DNA of 64,000 bases from Welwitschia mirabilis (lineage: Eukaryota; Gnetophyta; Gnetopsida; Welwitschiales), in contig JBOZIK010000001.1 of NCBI GenBank assembly GCA_051453625.1, positions 265,975,826 to 266,039,825 of the forward strand, given 5' to 3'. Below the pieces are notes generated by a model. The model was not told where the DNA came from and ran no database searches. It saw nothing but the letters and a program-made list of their open reading frames with translations. Shown in pieces: positions 1-12,600 of the stretch. Position 1 is the first letter of the stretch. Each line of letters opens with the position of its first letter. Position numbers and translations under genes: made by a program.

Positions 1-62
1 TTAAATTAAGATAAATTAATCAAATAACTTAATTAGAATGTCATTTTTTACATGTTAATAGT
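1..62 (-). repeat. Right edge of a gypsy LTR
   Basis: The first 62 bases match the right-hand ends of the four LTRs of the 16-38 kb array: a run like AAGATAAATT, then AATTAGAATGTCA, then ACATGTTAATA. Read on the minus strand this is the 5' start of the LTR. The sequence to its right does not resemble the internal 3' end that follows LTRs 1-3 of the array, so this is probably an outer LTR edge next to other DNA. The rest lies outside the window. Confidence 0.7.
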
Positions 63-2648
63 GACATTCACCCTTGACATCCTAGATGGAATCCCTAATA
101 CATTAAAATAATTTATTATTTCTCTCTTCAAGTTTGATTTTTTTCCAAATTATCCTACTGATGAAATTTAAGAGAAAATGAATACTATGTGTGTAGACTC
201 TAAAATAAGAGTCTCAAGTAAAACTCTCAAAAGGCTAAAGGAGAAATTTGTCCATTTTTCACTACTCTTCAAAATAGGATACATGAAAAGAAACAATAAG
301 AGTAAGATTGACAATTAAGTGTTTATTGGCTAAAACTAAGATTCATATCATGAAGTTCACTTAATCTATGACTAATGTATAGTAAATTTACCAAGTTCTC
401 ATGTAAGTTTAAACCTATGTCAAGCATTATGACTACAACCTTTTTTTTTTTTTTATTTTTTTTAAATGCACATCATTGATGCTTGTAGATATGTATGACA
501 AGTAATACCTTAACCTTAAGTTTAACATTCAAAATACCTTCAAACTTCACTTCATGCTTTAATCTTATTATCTTTCTTACCTATGCATGATAATTATTTA
601 TGTATTGCTTGGTCTAGCTTGTTATGAATTCACAATTTTGCCTCTTTTTAATTTTTACCATGCTAATTTTAATTCCTTTTTATTTTTCTAGTATTATTTA
701 ATTTTACTCTTCTTTAGAAGAGATGTAGGATAACTTTTGTAAAAACTCCTCTTTTTAAAATTGACCAAAAGAACCAACCTATCAAAATACCATGCTTTTA
801 AAATTGTCTAAGGATGAAGCAAGTAAATAACTATTCTACCTTATTGAAATACTAAGAGTACATATCCTTTTAAGATATGTAGTGATTTTCCATTGCCTTT
901 CCCTTAGATTACCTCTATTAATTCCTTGTAGTATGAGTATTACAACCCTTAAAACATGGAGATTTTTATAGAGCTCCTTAAGAGAAATGCATGTTTTAGC
1001 ATGATCTTTAAAGTTAGTGAACTTGTAGAAGGAAATAATGAATTATTTAAAAATCATTTATCAAGAGAAATAAGGGTTCTTTTTTCATTGTTTTAAGAAT
1101 AATCCTTTAATACATTCTTGATTCTCTATATTAAATTTTATAGATAACTAAAAATGATGGTACATTCTATGTTTTTAAAAGATCTTGGACATTTTTCTCA
1201 TTACCATCTTCTTCATCTATAGGTGGAGTAGCTAGGGAATAATACTTCTATAGCACTTTCCTTTAAGATCCTAGCCACCTTCACTTCCAACCACTTTCTC
1301 CATTCTTTTAAAAATCTATGTGCTACTTCTCTACCTTAAAGTATTGCTTTCTTCCTTTCTTTAAGCCTTGGCTTGCTAAAGTTATCACAAACATTTTTGA
1401 AGAGTCTTTAAAAGAATTTCTTCTCAAATGTTCTCTGTAAAAGACTCCTACTAACTAGAGTCCCATCAAAATATAAAGAAACATGTAAAAATTCTTAGAA
1501 ATATTCCCAATCACTTGAAGCTTTTCTTCTTTAAGCATTCATCGGTTTTTCAAGCCCAAAGTACCTTCTTCATTATTATTAGCCCTCATAAAAATAAATT
1601 ATTTTTTATGTCATTTGTGTGTCATGCAAGGGGCTAAATATTACCCACTTAATACTTAATCATAAATCATAAATCACACATCTTATAAGATTAAAGAGCT
1701 TGATATTGGAACAACACTAGAATAAAAAGAGATGTAAAATAATAACATAAATTATCTTTCATTATGAAGAATATGTAATATTCATTAGAAATATACCATT
1801 ATTCCATTCTTTTTAAGTGAGAAAAATTACTAAAATCATCAGTCCAAGTAATATCATCATGAGATAAGTGTTTAAACCAAAATTAGAAAATTTTAGATAA
1901 AAATATTATCATGTGAATCCCTTTCATATCTACTTCAATACATTTTCTAATACCTAACAATCTAAAAATATATAAAGAAGGACCCTTTAACATTACAAAT
2001 GAGGTAAATTAGCAAAATAAATACTAATATAAACTAATATATGATTAAGAGAAAGACATTAATAATATAAAAGCTAAAGAAATAGGGCCACCTTAAAAGG
2101 TGTGACTATGTTCCAAATCCCATTCATTTTTCTTAACCAAAAATTCATTACTAAATAAAAATTCAATTTATCTAATGATATTTTTAAATAAAACATTAAG
2201 AAATAAGGTATCATTATATTCCCTTAACATCAAATTATAAACTTTCTGTACGAGAATTATTAATCATATAAACTATTTTACTAATAAAAATTGAAATATA
2301 TTATTGAATTATAAAGGTTTAATAATGGTAGTGAGTCATAAATCTTATAGAGAATTCATATTTTATAAAAATATTAAATAAAATTCTATGAATTAAAAGT
2401 ATCATTTTTAGGAATCCAACATTAACCTTACAAAATCAAATCAAACCATTACAGTAAAGTTTAATGTGTTATAGCATTTTATGCCTAACCATGTATTGTG
2501 ACACTTCAAGATCATTAATGATAATCTTAAATTTTTCACCAAATGGGATTCCATAAGGGATCTAAGGGGTGATAAGAAAAGAAAAAATCTCCAACTTGAG
2601 CAAGTTAAAATTCCTCCTTAAATTCACATCTCTATCATTCATGGAGGA
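63..2648. other. Gene-free stretch
   Basis: This AT-rich DNA has no open frame of note, no terminal motif and no protein similarity that I can recognise. It contains a T-rich run near 440-460. It lies between the LTR edge at 62 and the target duplication of the chromovirus at 2649. It may be an older, eroded element. Confidence 0.4.
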
Positions 2649-2653
2649 TAAGG
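2649..2653. other. Target-site duplication TAAGG, left
   Basis: TAAGG stands directly before the 5' LTR and recurs exactly at 15075-15079 directly after the 3' LTR. Five bases is the usual size for gypsy elements. The match fixes both ends of the element. Confidence 0.85.
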
Positions 2654-5118
2654 TATCATATCCCATATTTTATAAATGTTAATTACTCATATTCCATATG
2701 TGGTCTATTTTAATATTTTAGTAGAATGATGTAATATTTCATTATATTACTATTTATGATATATCATAAAATTATGTTATTCCCTCCCATTATCTCTCAC
2801 GAAGATGTAGGAATATATAAGAGGTCTCTTATGTTTGGTTATAGAGGTTACTAATAGATGATTATGGCCAAGTAACCTATGATAGAGGTTACTAATAAAT
2901 GATTATGGCCAAGTAACCTATGATAGAGGTTACTATATACTAAGGAATCTATGATTATTTTATCATAGCATATATAAAAATATATTTTTCATTCATTATG
3001 AATTAGATCTATCTTGTTAGGGGAAAAGTCTGATTCTCAAAAAAATCTCTTTTAGGCTAGCACTCTTTCATGGTAATCCTAAGATTCATCATAAATGATT
3101 TTGTGAATTGATTTTATTATTCTTTCTAAAATTATTTACATTAGTATTATTCAGTAAATTTATACTATTAATAATCATTTTGTCTACTATATTCATTATT
3201 TGCTTGATTTAAATTATTATATAATTAGTTATTGAACCTCCACTACATTCTCTTTAGTAAAAGTTAAATTTCTAGAATATAGGCATAGAATAAAAATACC
3301 ATGAATTATTAAGTAGTAGGTATAAATTAGTAAAAAAAAAATTTGTAAGTCTAAGATTTTGTTATGAATGTAAAAATATATAAAAGAAGTTATCTAATGT
3401 GTAATTATTTTTAAGAAATTTATTTATTAAAATACATTAGGAAATAAATGCATATAATAGTAAGAAATTAATTTATGTTTTTGTAATTAATATGTAAGAT
3501 ATATAAAAAATTGAGCACCCTAAATTGTAATAAATTAAATTAGCCTTTGAAAACATCTTGAATCATCTAAAAATGCAAAACAGATTGAAAATTATGATCA
3601 TTTTAGTGTAGTGTAATAAGACTATAACTTTAGAAAATTTAATAGTTTTTAGTCTTAAATCATGACCTTAGAAATAATATTCTTAGAATTACAAGATAGC
3701 TTAAGTTAGTTTCTAAGCATTCTATTATGAATTTAGTCTATAGAAAATTCTTATGATTTATTTTTTTCTTTATAATTATCTAATTATTAAAGTTGTTTTT
3801 TATATCTCTTTAGAGCTAAAAAATGTTATAATTAACATTGTAAATTATATGAAAATTTTTACATAAAATTTTATAGGAAATTTAAGTATATAAGATAAGT
3901 TTCTATCAATATCATTAAGTTACATTTCTTAAAAATAATACTTTAATAATAGAAATACCTCTTTTACCTTTTTCTTTATCTTACTTTGAATGTGCATGCT
4001 TATACGAGTTTTCATCTTAGTAGTTTAAGTAACATAAATAGTTATTAGCTAATCACTTATTTTCTTAACTTATAATATTTTCAAATGAAGTAAATAGTTA
4101 TACCTTAAAAATCATGATTGAGCTATTCTTTCTTTTATTTATCTTCATTGCATCAATTCATCTAGATTGTCATATGAGTATAATACTTTTAGGATTGGCA
4201 TAGTTCCAAGTATGCATTAGTTTCTTTACATACATTATCAAGATGTGATTTAATACATTTTTAATATTTTTTATTATTATTTAAAGAAAGAAAATTTAAA
4301 AAAATTATTTTTTTAAGATTTTCATTATTATAATCTTTAATATAGATATTCTCTAATATGCTTGCTTTTTTGTTTATGATTATTTCTATAAAATGAACAG
4401 AATGATGATTAGAATTATTATAACTAGGTAAATAACCCATTAAATATCCATATTAGTTAAAAGTATATGCATGCATTTTCATGGTGTACTCATCAAACAG
4501 GATTAAATCAAGATAATCCTAATAATATGCATCCTCATGCTTAGATTGCATTACTAAGATGGGTTACATTGTATTTTATTTTCATAATAACTTTCTGAAG
4601 GTTGATTTGATAATCACTCTCCTTTCCTACCCATGTATAAACTTACTTTGGCTTAATATCTTATGTCGTTGACATCAATGGATTATGTTACACTAGCTGA
4701 AGATGTTTCAAGGAAGTGGAGGTTATTTGTAAGTATACATTTACCTCATGTATTACCTGTCACCTGTATTGAAGGTATATCAAGGTAAAGTGTAATCTTA
4801 TGGAGTTGAGCCTAGCCATTATGTTGGTTAGGTATTATCTTAAACTTATTCATAGATGTTTATAACAAGTTTACATCTCCTCAACTATTCACAAGATATC
4901 TTCTTTATGATTAAAAACTAGGAAGAAATGTAGGATGCAAATTTATGATATCGCTATTAGTTATAAATCAAAATAACTTATGAATTAATTCTAGATAAAT
5001 ATATAATAATAATATAATTTATTTTTTTAAAATACAAAAACTCTAATAAAGGAATAAATAAAATTTAATTCTAGGTTAAATAGTGTTGAATTAGGGCAAG
5101 AAAATATAGGGTGTTACA
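2654..5118 (+). repeat. 5' LTR of the chromovirus
   Basis: It starts TATCATATCCC (the 3' copy has TGTCATATCCC) and ends GGGTGTTACA just before the primer site. From about 2740 onward it aligns with 12600-15074 throughout, for example the shared ATGATTATGGC motif and the closing section. It is 2465 bp long. The 3' LTR is longer because of extra sequence near its start. Confidence 0.88.
2841..2933 (+). repeat. 41-bp tandem duplication in the 5' LTR
   Basis: A unit starting ATAGAGGTTACTAATAGATG occupies 2841-2881 and is repeated with one change at 2882-2922, followed by a partial third start. The 3' LTR has only one version near 12705, so the duplication arose after insertion. Confidence 0.85.
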
Positions 5119-5121
5119 AAT

Positions 5122-5133
5122 TGATATCAGAGC
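5122..5133 (+). promoter_or_regulatory. Primer binding site, tRNA-iMet type
   Basis: TGATATCAGAGC follows the LTR end (5118) by three bases and differs by one base from the plant consensus TGGTATCAGAGC, complementary to the 3' end of initiator methionine tRNA. This is where minus-strand DNA synthesis would start. Confidence 0.88.
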
Positions 5134-6097
5134 TCTAAGTTAAACTAAATAATAGTTAGATTAAGCACTTATAAATTTATAAGAACATAAAGTCCACTTA
5201 TATCTTTAACAACCTTTTTCCTTAATAATTATAAAGTTAGTTAAAACTTTAATGACCTTAATTCTTAATAGCTTAAAGTTAATTATATGCTTAATAATCT
5301 TAAACCATGAGTAAAAATAATTATATCTCTGATAATACTAGACTTTAAGATAAATCTAACTTCTAAATAAGCATGAATGTAATTATATCTCCCAATAGTT
5401 GGAAATTTAATTACACCTAAAATTTTCCTACTTCATAAATATGTACTAAACAACATTTATATTAATTTTAATAATTATAGATATTACACTAATGATAATC
5501 ATAGTACCTTAATAATACTAGAACTTGATTATATTTGGGATAGTTCTAAACTATTCATATGTTTAAATATAACCCCAACCCTTAGATGATCATTATGCTT
5601 ATTATATTTATGATAATCCAAAATTCTTAAACAAGACCTAGAAGGATGATAACTCCAAGTTATTAAAGACTCTATTACTGTATATCCATAGATAATAATC
5701 ATGTAGGATAATTATAATTATCTTATGAATTTAGGATAATAACCTTATCTGAGTCCTTTAAGAGCTTAACTTTTTGGAAGAAATATGAATACATAAAAAA
5801 AATCATATAATTAGATACCTTTGAAAATAATCAAATCTCTAATAAAGCTATTTATTCTAAATTATATGGTTATAACTTTAAATTGAAAACCCATATTTAT
5901 AACTTATAACCATTATCTATTCAAAATAAAGAAAGAGGATAAACTTGATTATGTACTTTAACTTATAAATGAGAACCAATCATCTTATAATGATAACCAT
6001 GTTCTTCCTAAGGTTATAAAATTATTTCTAGATTTAAACTTTAATAATATTTACCCTATTTTCAAATATTGTCTTATAAAATTTATGCTTATTTCAG
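5134..6097 (+). other. Untranslated leader of the chromovirus
   Basis: About 960 bases without an open frame lie between the primer site and the gag start. A leader of this size is usual for the family. The last bases before the gag ATG, TTATTTCAG, would also serve as a 3' splice site, but there is no proof of splicing. Confidence 0.6.
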
Positions 6098-7460
6098 ATG
6101 CCTTGTCATTGTTAGTTACACCTTGAGGTCAGGTCATTTGCACCAAGTCATTAACAGGAAGAGAATTTACCAGAAAGACAACAACCAAATGATGGAAATC
6201 AACCCCAATTCAATCTTAATCCAAAAGAATTGATGAAAACATTCATGTAGATACTATTATAAATAGTAAATCAAGTTTAAACCCCACAAGTAAATAATGG
6301 TATTAATCAATGTAAGAAAATGAGTATGAGGAAATTAATTTAAACTTCTATTAAACTAAATTCACCAAATTTTCTAGTAGTTTCAATGTCTTCTAAAGTA
6401 GAAGAATGGCTAAATCATGTTTAAGAGATTATAGATACCTTAGAACATGATGAATATGAAAAGGTCTTTTTGGCTATTTATATGTTATAAGAAGAAGCTA
6501 ACCTATGGTGAAAAATAAAAATTATCAAGTTAGGTGATCTAGAAATTTCATGGTAAGAATTTGAGCGCATCATTAAGGAGAGGTATATCACCAAGTTTTA
6601 TATCTTCTAAAAGGTTATAGAATTCTATAATTTAAGATAAGCATGTAATGTAACCACAATATCTCATAAGTGTAAATTTGTAGATTTATTAAGATATGTG
6701 TCATACATGCATCTAAATAAAGAATTTAAAGCAAGTCTTTTTATTGATAGTCTTATTCCTTCTATTCTTACCAAAGTATCCATGTTTTAATTTAAGAATC
6801 TAGCAAAAACTATATAAAATGGAAAGAAGGCATAGAAAATTTGGTAGAAATAACAAGAAAACAAGAATAAAATCCCTCCACAGAGACATATCCTTAGGAA
6901 AATCAATTACAAATGTCTTATCAAAATAATAATTTGTACTTCAGCAAAAATAATTTTAGTAGTAGTTATACTAGAAATAGGAATTTTAATCAACCTAAGT
7001 AGGCTCCATTCAAAAGAAACTATAATGTTCTTAGTCAAAGCTATGTAATTAATTAACCTCATAGGTCTAATTTTCAATAAATTCCTAGTCAGTATGAGNN
7101 NNNNNNNNNNNNNNNNNNNNNNNNNNNNNNNNNNNNNNNNNNNNNNNNNNNNNNNNNNNNNNNNNNNNNNNNNNNNNNNNNNNNNNNNNNNNNNNNNNGT
7201 AATTAATTAACCTCATAGGTCTAATTTTCAATAAATTCCTAGTCAGTATGAGTACCAGAATTAGTGTAATAATGGAAATAGATGATTCCAATGTAAGGGA
7301 AATCATAAATTAAAAAAATATCCATTACATAATAGAAATTGAAATCCTCCCAAATAGCAACTAGAAAATCCTTAAAGATTAAAAAGCATTTCTCAATCAA
7401 TAGAATGACTTTGAACAATATTAGAGAATCAAGAGGTGCAATTTCAGAGGTTTATCATAA
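6098..7460 (+). pseudogene. gag: Chromovirus gag, disabled
   Basis: Gag forms the capsid-like particle. One frame from the ATG at 6098 keeps the family pattern: a start like MP followed by a Gln-rich segment, a capsid segment near 6360-6600 reading PPNFLGSSNV and EEWLNHV, then FYNLR and KFVDLLRY near 6620-6710, and a tail with NNFSSSYTR before the gap at 7099. Many stops interrupt it, and most sit where relatives have Gln, Trp or Arg, as expected from C-to-T decay. The N run at 7099-7198 lies in the C-terminal part, where the zinc knuckle would be expected. The end is approximate. Confidence 0.8.
7045..7252. other. Assembly gap with identical 54-bp flanks
   Basis: Exactly 100 N (7099-7198) are bordered on the left (7045-7098) and right (7199-7252) by the same 54 bases, starting GTAATTAATTAACC. 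A round 100-N gap between identical ends usually means that two overlapping contigs were not merged. A true tandem duplication is the alternative. Confidence 0.9.
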
Positions 7461-7479
7461 AAGAAAAAGATTTACTTAA

Positions 7480-9150
7480 TAATAAAGAATTAATTATTTT
7501 ATTTAGTTATGGAGCAACTCATTACTTCATATATTTTAGAATTGTTATTAGAAAATTTATGTTATACTCTAACTAAGTGATGCATAGAGATAGTAAATAG
7601 GTTCATGTCCAAGGTTAATTATTAGTTTAAAATTATACTTTATTTATAAGTAGAGGATAATTTTAGATACAACCAATCATTATTGAATTAGAAAAATATG
7701 ACATTGTTTTGGGTATAACCAATTAATGTAAAATAAAGCAGTTTTAAATTTTGAAAAGCATCAAGTACAAAATGATGAATTATGGTTAAATAATAATGTT
7801 TTAAGATTATTACAAATCGGTAGTGGATAATTCAATTAATGCAAATCATATAAAAGATAAATTAATAGGACATTCATTATTTTATCTGTTATATCTAAAA
7901 TCAATTAGCTTGAATAAATAATAAACTTTAGTTAAAAAATACCAATATCCCAATAATATTTTAATGTATTCATGATAGAATTATTAGAAATTTCACCACT
8001 TTAGAAGGTTGTGTTTTCACTAAATTAATCCCAAGAAGATAACCAATTTCTAAGGCACCATACAGAATGTCTCCTATAGAAATAAAAGAATTAAAAATTC
8101 AACTTAAAGAGCTCTTATAAAAATGTTTCATTCATCCTAATGTATTGCTATGAGGAAAAATATATTATTTATAAAGAAGAATAATGGAATACTGAGATTA
8201 TGCATTGATTATAGATAGCTAAATAAGGTTATCATCAAGAACAAGCATCTACTACTAAGAATAAATTATCTTTTTGATAAACTCAAGGAAACTAAGATAT
8301 TCTAAAATGTTAATCCAAAATATAGATAATATTGAGTTTAAATTAAAGAAGAAGATATTTATGAAAAAACATGTATAACCCACTATGAGCATTATGAGTT
8401 TGCTATTATGCCTTTTAGTTTAACTGATGCCCGTATAGTATCTATGAATCTTATGAGTTACATCTTTTAATCACATCTTAATTCTTTTATAATAGTATTT
8501 ATTGATAATATTCTTATTTATTCCAAGACTTATTAATATTATCAAAAATACTTGATAACATTATTATGAACTTTATGGAATTACCAATTATATCCTAACA
8601 TATAAAAGTGATCATTTTGAAAGGAATCCATTCAATTTGTAGGTCATGTAATATCCAAGGAAGGTATATCAGTGGATCAAGATAAAATTAAATTAATCAT
8701 GAAACCTACAAATATTACTAGGATTAGAATCTTTCTTAATTTTATTAGATACTATCAATGATTCATCTTTAACGTCTCAAAGATAGCTTCTTCATTATCA
8801 ACCCTTTTAAAGAAAAATAAAAACTTCTAATGGACAGAAAAATATCAACAATCATTTTATCATCTTGAATAATGCTTAACTAGTGATTCAATATTAGTAA
8901 TTTCAAATGATTCAAGACTTTTCAATTTATACCAATGCCTTTAGAGAAGGTTTTGGAGTAGTTCTTAAATAAGATAAAAAAGTAGTAACTTATGGATCAA
9001 GACAACTTAAAACTCATAAAATAAATTATTCTCTATATGATTTTGATTTACTTATAATAATTTTACTTTAAAACTGTAAACGCATTATCTCTATGATGTA
9101 AAGTTTCAAGTTTGAACTGACCATAAGAGTCTAAAATACATTTTTACTTA
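7480..9150 (+). pseudogene. pol: Chromovirus protease, RT and RNase H
   Basis: Protease: the aspartyl site reads LFSYGATHYFI at about 7499-7531, where relatives have LFDSGATHSFI, so the catalytic Asp is lost. RT: it begins PISKAPYRM at 8043, followed by relics of the LCIDY segment near 8195. The catalytic box at about 8498-8524 reads FIDNILIYS, so the second Asp has become Asn. RNase H: IYTNAFREGFGVVL near 8925-8965 matches the usual VYCDAS(R/G)EGLG box, with Asp changed to Asn. Stops and frameshifts are frequent. The enzyme would have copied element RNA into DNA inside the particle, and this copy cannot. Confidence 0.85.
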
Positions 9151-9399
9151 ATCAAACTTAAAACTTAGGCAAATAAGATGGATGAAATTTTATGTCATTT
9201 TGATTTAGAGATTTATATCATAAATGTAAAGAAATAAGGTTGCAAATGAGGTTAACTTGAATTAATTATAAAAATCAAAAGCCAAATTCCTACCATTATT
9301 TTAGAGGGACAAAAAAGGGACAAGAATTACCAAAAATAAAAGAACTAGTTAAAAAAATCAATAGATTCAAAGAATTTTAGTATTTACTCAAATGGTATT

Positions 9400-10000
9400 A
9401 TTAGATTCAAAGGAAGATTTTCGGTTCCTAATGTAGATGGAATTATACATAAGCTAATGTTTGAATTTCATAATCCACCTACAAGAGGTTATCTTAGAGG
9501 ACTAAAATGTATTAAAACATGAAAATTTTGGTGGTCAGTGATGAAAAAGGATATAGTAGAATTTGTGTTAATATGCCTTAATTTTTAATAAGTTAAAGTA
9601 AAATATAGAAATCTAGCAGGATTAGTTAATTCTCATGATATTCTAAAATATAAATGGGATGTAATTTGCATGAAATTTATTATAGAACTTTCAAAAATGC
9701 AAAGAGGTAATGACTCTATCATAGTAATAATTGATAGAGTAACTACATTAGCACAATTCATTCCATTGAAATCTACTTATGATGCCAAGGATATAGCTAA
9801 AGTATATATTCAAAATGTTATTTGGTTTCATGATGTGCCTTTAATAATTATCTCTAATAGAGATTTAAAATTTACTTCTAATTTTTAATAAGAATTACAA
9901 ATGGATTTAGGAACTAATTTAAATGTGAGGACTAAATTTCTTTCTTAAATAGATGACTAGGTAGAAATATTAAATCAAATTTAATAAGATCTTCTTAGAG
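9400..10000 (+). pseudogene. Chromovirus integrase core
   Basis: The longest open frame of the element (9670-9888, 72 codons) is integrase core: DSIIVIIDRVTTLAQFIPLK, then a VPLIIISNRD stretch. Upstream, FWWSVMKKDI near 9528 and a degraded HHCC region belong to the same domain. Two catalytic aspartates are replaced: the usual MDF reads MKF near 9670 and SDRD reads SNRD near 9855. The domain would insert the DNA copy into the genome. The later C-terminal part to about 10550 is broken but collinear. Confidence 0.88.
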
Positions 10001-10539
10001 CATGTATTCTAGATAATATTAAGAGTTAGAAGAGTACCGACCATTGATATAATTTGTATATAATAATAGTTACTAGAGTTTAATTGAAATGGCTCCATTT
10101 GAATTACTATATGATAAAAAATGTAGATCACCCATTTCATGGATCAAATGTAAAGAAATATTGATTATAAAATTAAAAATATTACAACAAAATGAAAAGT
10201 AAAATGAGTATAATTAAGAATAAACTTAAGAAAGCGATAGATAAATAAACATATATACAAATTGTTAAAAAAGAGATCTTGAATTCAAAATAGATAAACA
10301 TGTATTTCTTAAACTGTTATTAATGAAATTAGCAATGAAAGAAGTTAAGAAATCAAAATTAACTCCTCAATTAATTAGATCATTTGCAATATTGGTAAGA
10401 GTTATACTTGTTACATACAAACTTACTCTGTCTTCTCAATTATTGCACATGCATGATATTTTTCATGTGAGAATGTGAAGAAAGTATATTGTAGATCCTT
10501 ATTATATGTTAAATTGGTCTCATATTCAAGTATAACTAG

Positions 10540-10721
10540 ATTTTTTAACTATAGAAAGGCCAAAAGTATTGTTGGAGCAATGAACTATTATTTTATCAAA
10601 TAAGGAGATAAACCAAGTAAAAATAAAGTACAATAATCATATTATTGATGAAGCTACTTGGAATCTAGAGGAAATAATCAAAAACCAATATTTAAATCTT
10701 TATAAATCTCATAATATTTAG
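10540..10721 (+). pseudogene. Chromodomain at the pol C-terminus
   Basis: The frame reads VKIKYNNHIIDEATWNLEE and then a Tyr-Leu-containing tail, stopping at 10719-10721. Chromovirus chromodomains read VKVLWxNxxxEEATWE here and direct insertion toward certain chromatin. A near-identical tail occurs on the minus strand at 51.86-51.95 kb. Confidence 0.85.
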
Positions 10722-10775
10722 CTAAATTTTCTTAGACTTTTTACATATCTTGATTCCTAAGAATAAATCAATCTA

Positions 10776-10787
10776 AGTAGGAAAGGA
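10776..10787 (+). promoter_or_regulatory. Polypurine tract
   Basis: AGTAGGAAAGGA abuts the TG that opens the 3' LTR. Position and purine content fit the primer for plus-strand DNA synthesis. Confidence 0.8.
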
Positions 10788-11641
10788 TGTCATATCCCAT
10801 ATTTTTTTAAACCTTAGTTACTTGAATATTAAATATATTAAACTTTTATTTAAATGGTGATTTAATATTTTTTAAAATCTTTATCAAAATAAGATGGTAT
10901 TTTAAATTGACCTTAGTTTGTAATTTTCATAATTTACTATGAAAATAATAATTATTATATTAAAAGGTTTTTATAATAAAATCTATCCAAAAACTTAAAA
11001 TTAGATAACCCCATTATGTAAGGAGTTAAAATCATATGATAAAAATAATAAATTAAAAATTTTAAGAGGACATAATAATATATTTTATATATTATGTACT
11101 CATTTAATTTATTAGTACATGTTATAGGTATACTTTATTTGAATAGACATTTTCTTCCTTATGTGATTGATAAATTGTATGCATTATAAAATAAATGAAC
11201 ATACGAACAAGTATATGTACTCTTACCTAGAACCAAGAACGATAAATGAGTAGATTTCCTCTACCATGGCTTTTATCTTCTTAAGATGTGCAAGGGAAAT
11301 TGATTCATAGTATACTTATTATTCTATTTATCGGAATTAAAGGTTTGTTCCATTATGCTACATGACAATTTTGAGATTTATGCATTTATTCTTTTGATGC
11401 ATGTCTTAAATAAATTAAACTTACTTATTAGTCTATAAAGGATTAAGTAAGAGTTATCATGACAAAATGATGCATGTAATTAATCTTGCTAATTAAAGTA
11501 AGAATATTACTTACCCTAGTTAGGTGCATGAGTTATAAATATGATCTCTTTTTAAACTTTAATATCACTTGTTGTTCATCCCACTTATCAATGATAAATC
11601 ATGTGATCTTGTGATTTTGAACTATATGCCTTTTGTTCATC

Positions 11642-11649
11642 TATATATA
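11642..11649 (+). promoter_or_regulatory. TATA-like box
   Basis: TATATATA, followed by GAGATCC and a CT-rich stretch, looks like a retroelement LTR promoter reading rightward. It lies in the extra sequence of the 3' LTR. Confidence 0.45.
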
Positions 11650-11885
11650 GAGATCCTTTTCTCTCTTACAAAAATAAGATACTTTTTATTTTTTTCCACG
11701 TAAGTGCATTTTTTATTTCCTCTTTTTTTCTTTTATTCTCTTGCTTATGAAGCTTAGAAAGTAGAAGCTTATAGCTAAGAACTCTTAAACTTGGATCTTC
11801 ATCAATCTTCAACTATTAAGGACTTACTCATCTTTACAAGTAAGCTCTTTACTCATTTACCTATATGATCTCTTTTAGAGTGAGG

Positions 11886-12600
11886 NNNNNNNNNNNNNNN
11901 NNNNNNNNNNNNNNNNNNNNNNNNNNNNNNNNNNNNNNNNNNNNNNNNNNNNNNNNNNNNNNNNNNNNNNNNNNNNNNNNNNNNNNNNNNNNNNNNNNNN
12001 NNNNNNNNNNNNNNNNNNNNNNNNNNNNNNNNNNNNNNNNNNNNNNNNNNNNNNNNNNNNNNNNNNNNNNNNNNNNNNNNNNNNNNNNNNNNNNNNNNNN
12101 NNNNNNNNNNNNNNNNNNNNNNNNNNNNNNNNNNNNNNNNNNNNNNNNNNNNNNNNNNNNNNNNNNNNNNNNNNNNNNNNNNNNNNNNNNNNNNNNNNNN
12201 NNNNNNNNNNNNNNNNNNNNNNNNNNNNNNNNNNNNNNNNNNNNNNNNNNNNNNNNNNNNNNNNNNNNNNNNNNNNNNNNNNNNNNNNNNNNNNNNNNNN
12301 NNNNNNNNNNNNNNNNNNNNNNNNNNNNNNNNNNNNNNNNNNNNNNNNNNNNNNNNNNNNNNNNNNNNNNNNNNNNNNNNNNNNNNNNNNNNNNNNNNNN
12401 NNNNNNNNNNNNNNNNNNNNNNNNNNNNNNNNNNNNNNNNNNNNNNNNNNNNNNNNNNNNNNNNNNNNNNNNNNNNNNNNNNNNNNNNNNNNNNNNNNNN
12501 NNNNNNNNNNNNNNNNNNNNNNNNNNNNNNNNNNNNNNNNNNNNNNNNNNNNNNNNNNNNNNNNNNNNNNNNNNNNNNNNNNNNNNNNNNNNNNNNNNNN
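11886..12600. other. Assembly gap, 715 N
   Basis: A run of 715 unknown bases. Open frames reported across it consist of N and mean nothing. The irregular length suggests an estimated size. Confidence 0.95.

Larger units (their letters stand above)
10870..12600. mobile_element. Probable insertion within the 3' LTR
   Basis: About 1.7 kb here, including the gap at 11886-12600, has no match in the 5' LTR. It contains a TATA-like box at 11642-11649 followed by a pyrimidine-rich region, as in an LTR promoter. A solo LTR of another family would fit. The right end is hidden in the gap and the left end has no clear terminal motif. The opposite explanation, a 1.7-kb deletion in the 5' LTR, remains possible. 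Confidence 0.45.

Noticed and set aside
7085-7306. Minus-strand frame of 73 codons
   Set aside because: It runs through the 100-N gap and is antisense to gag.
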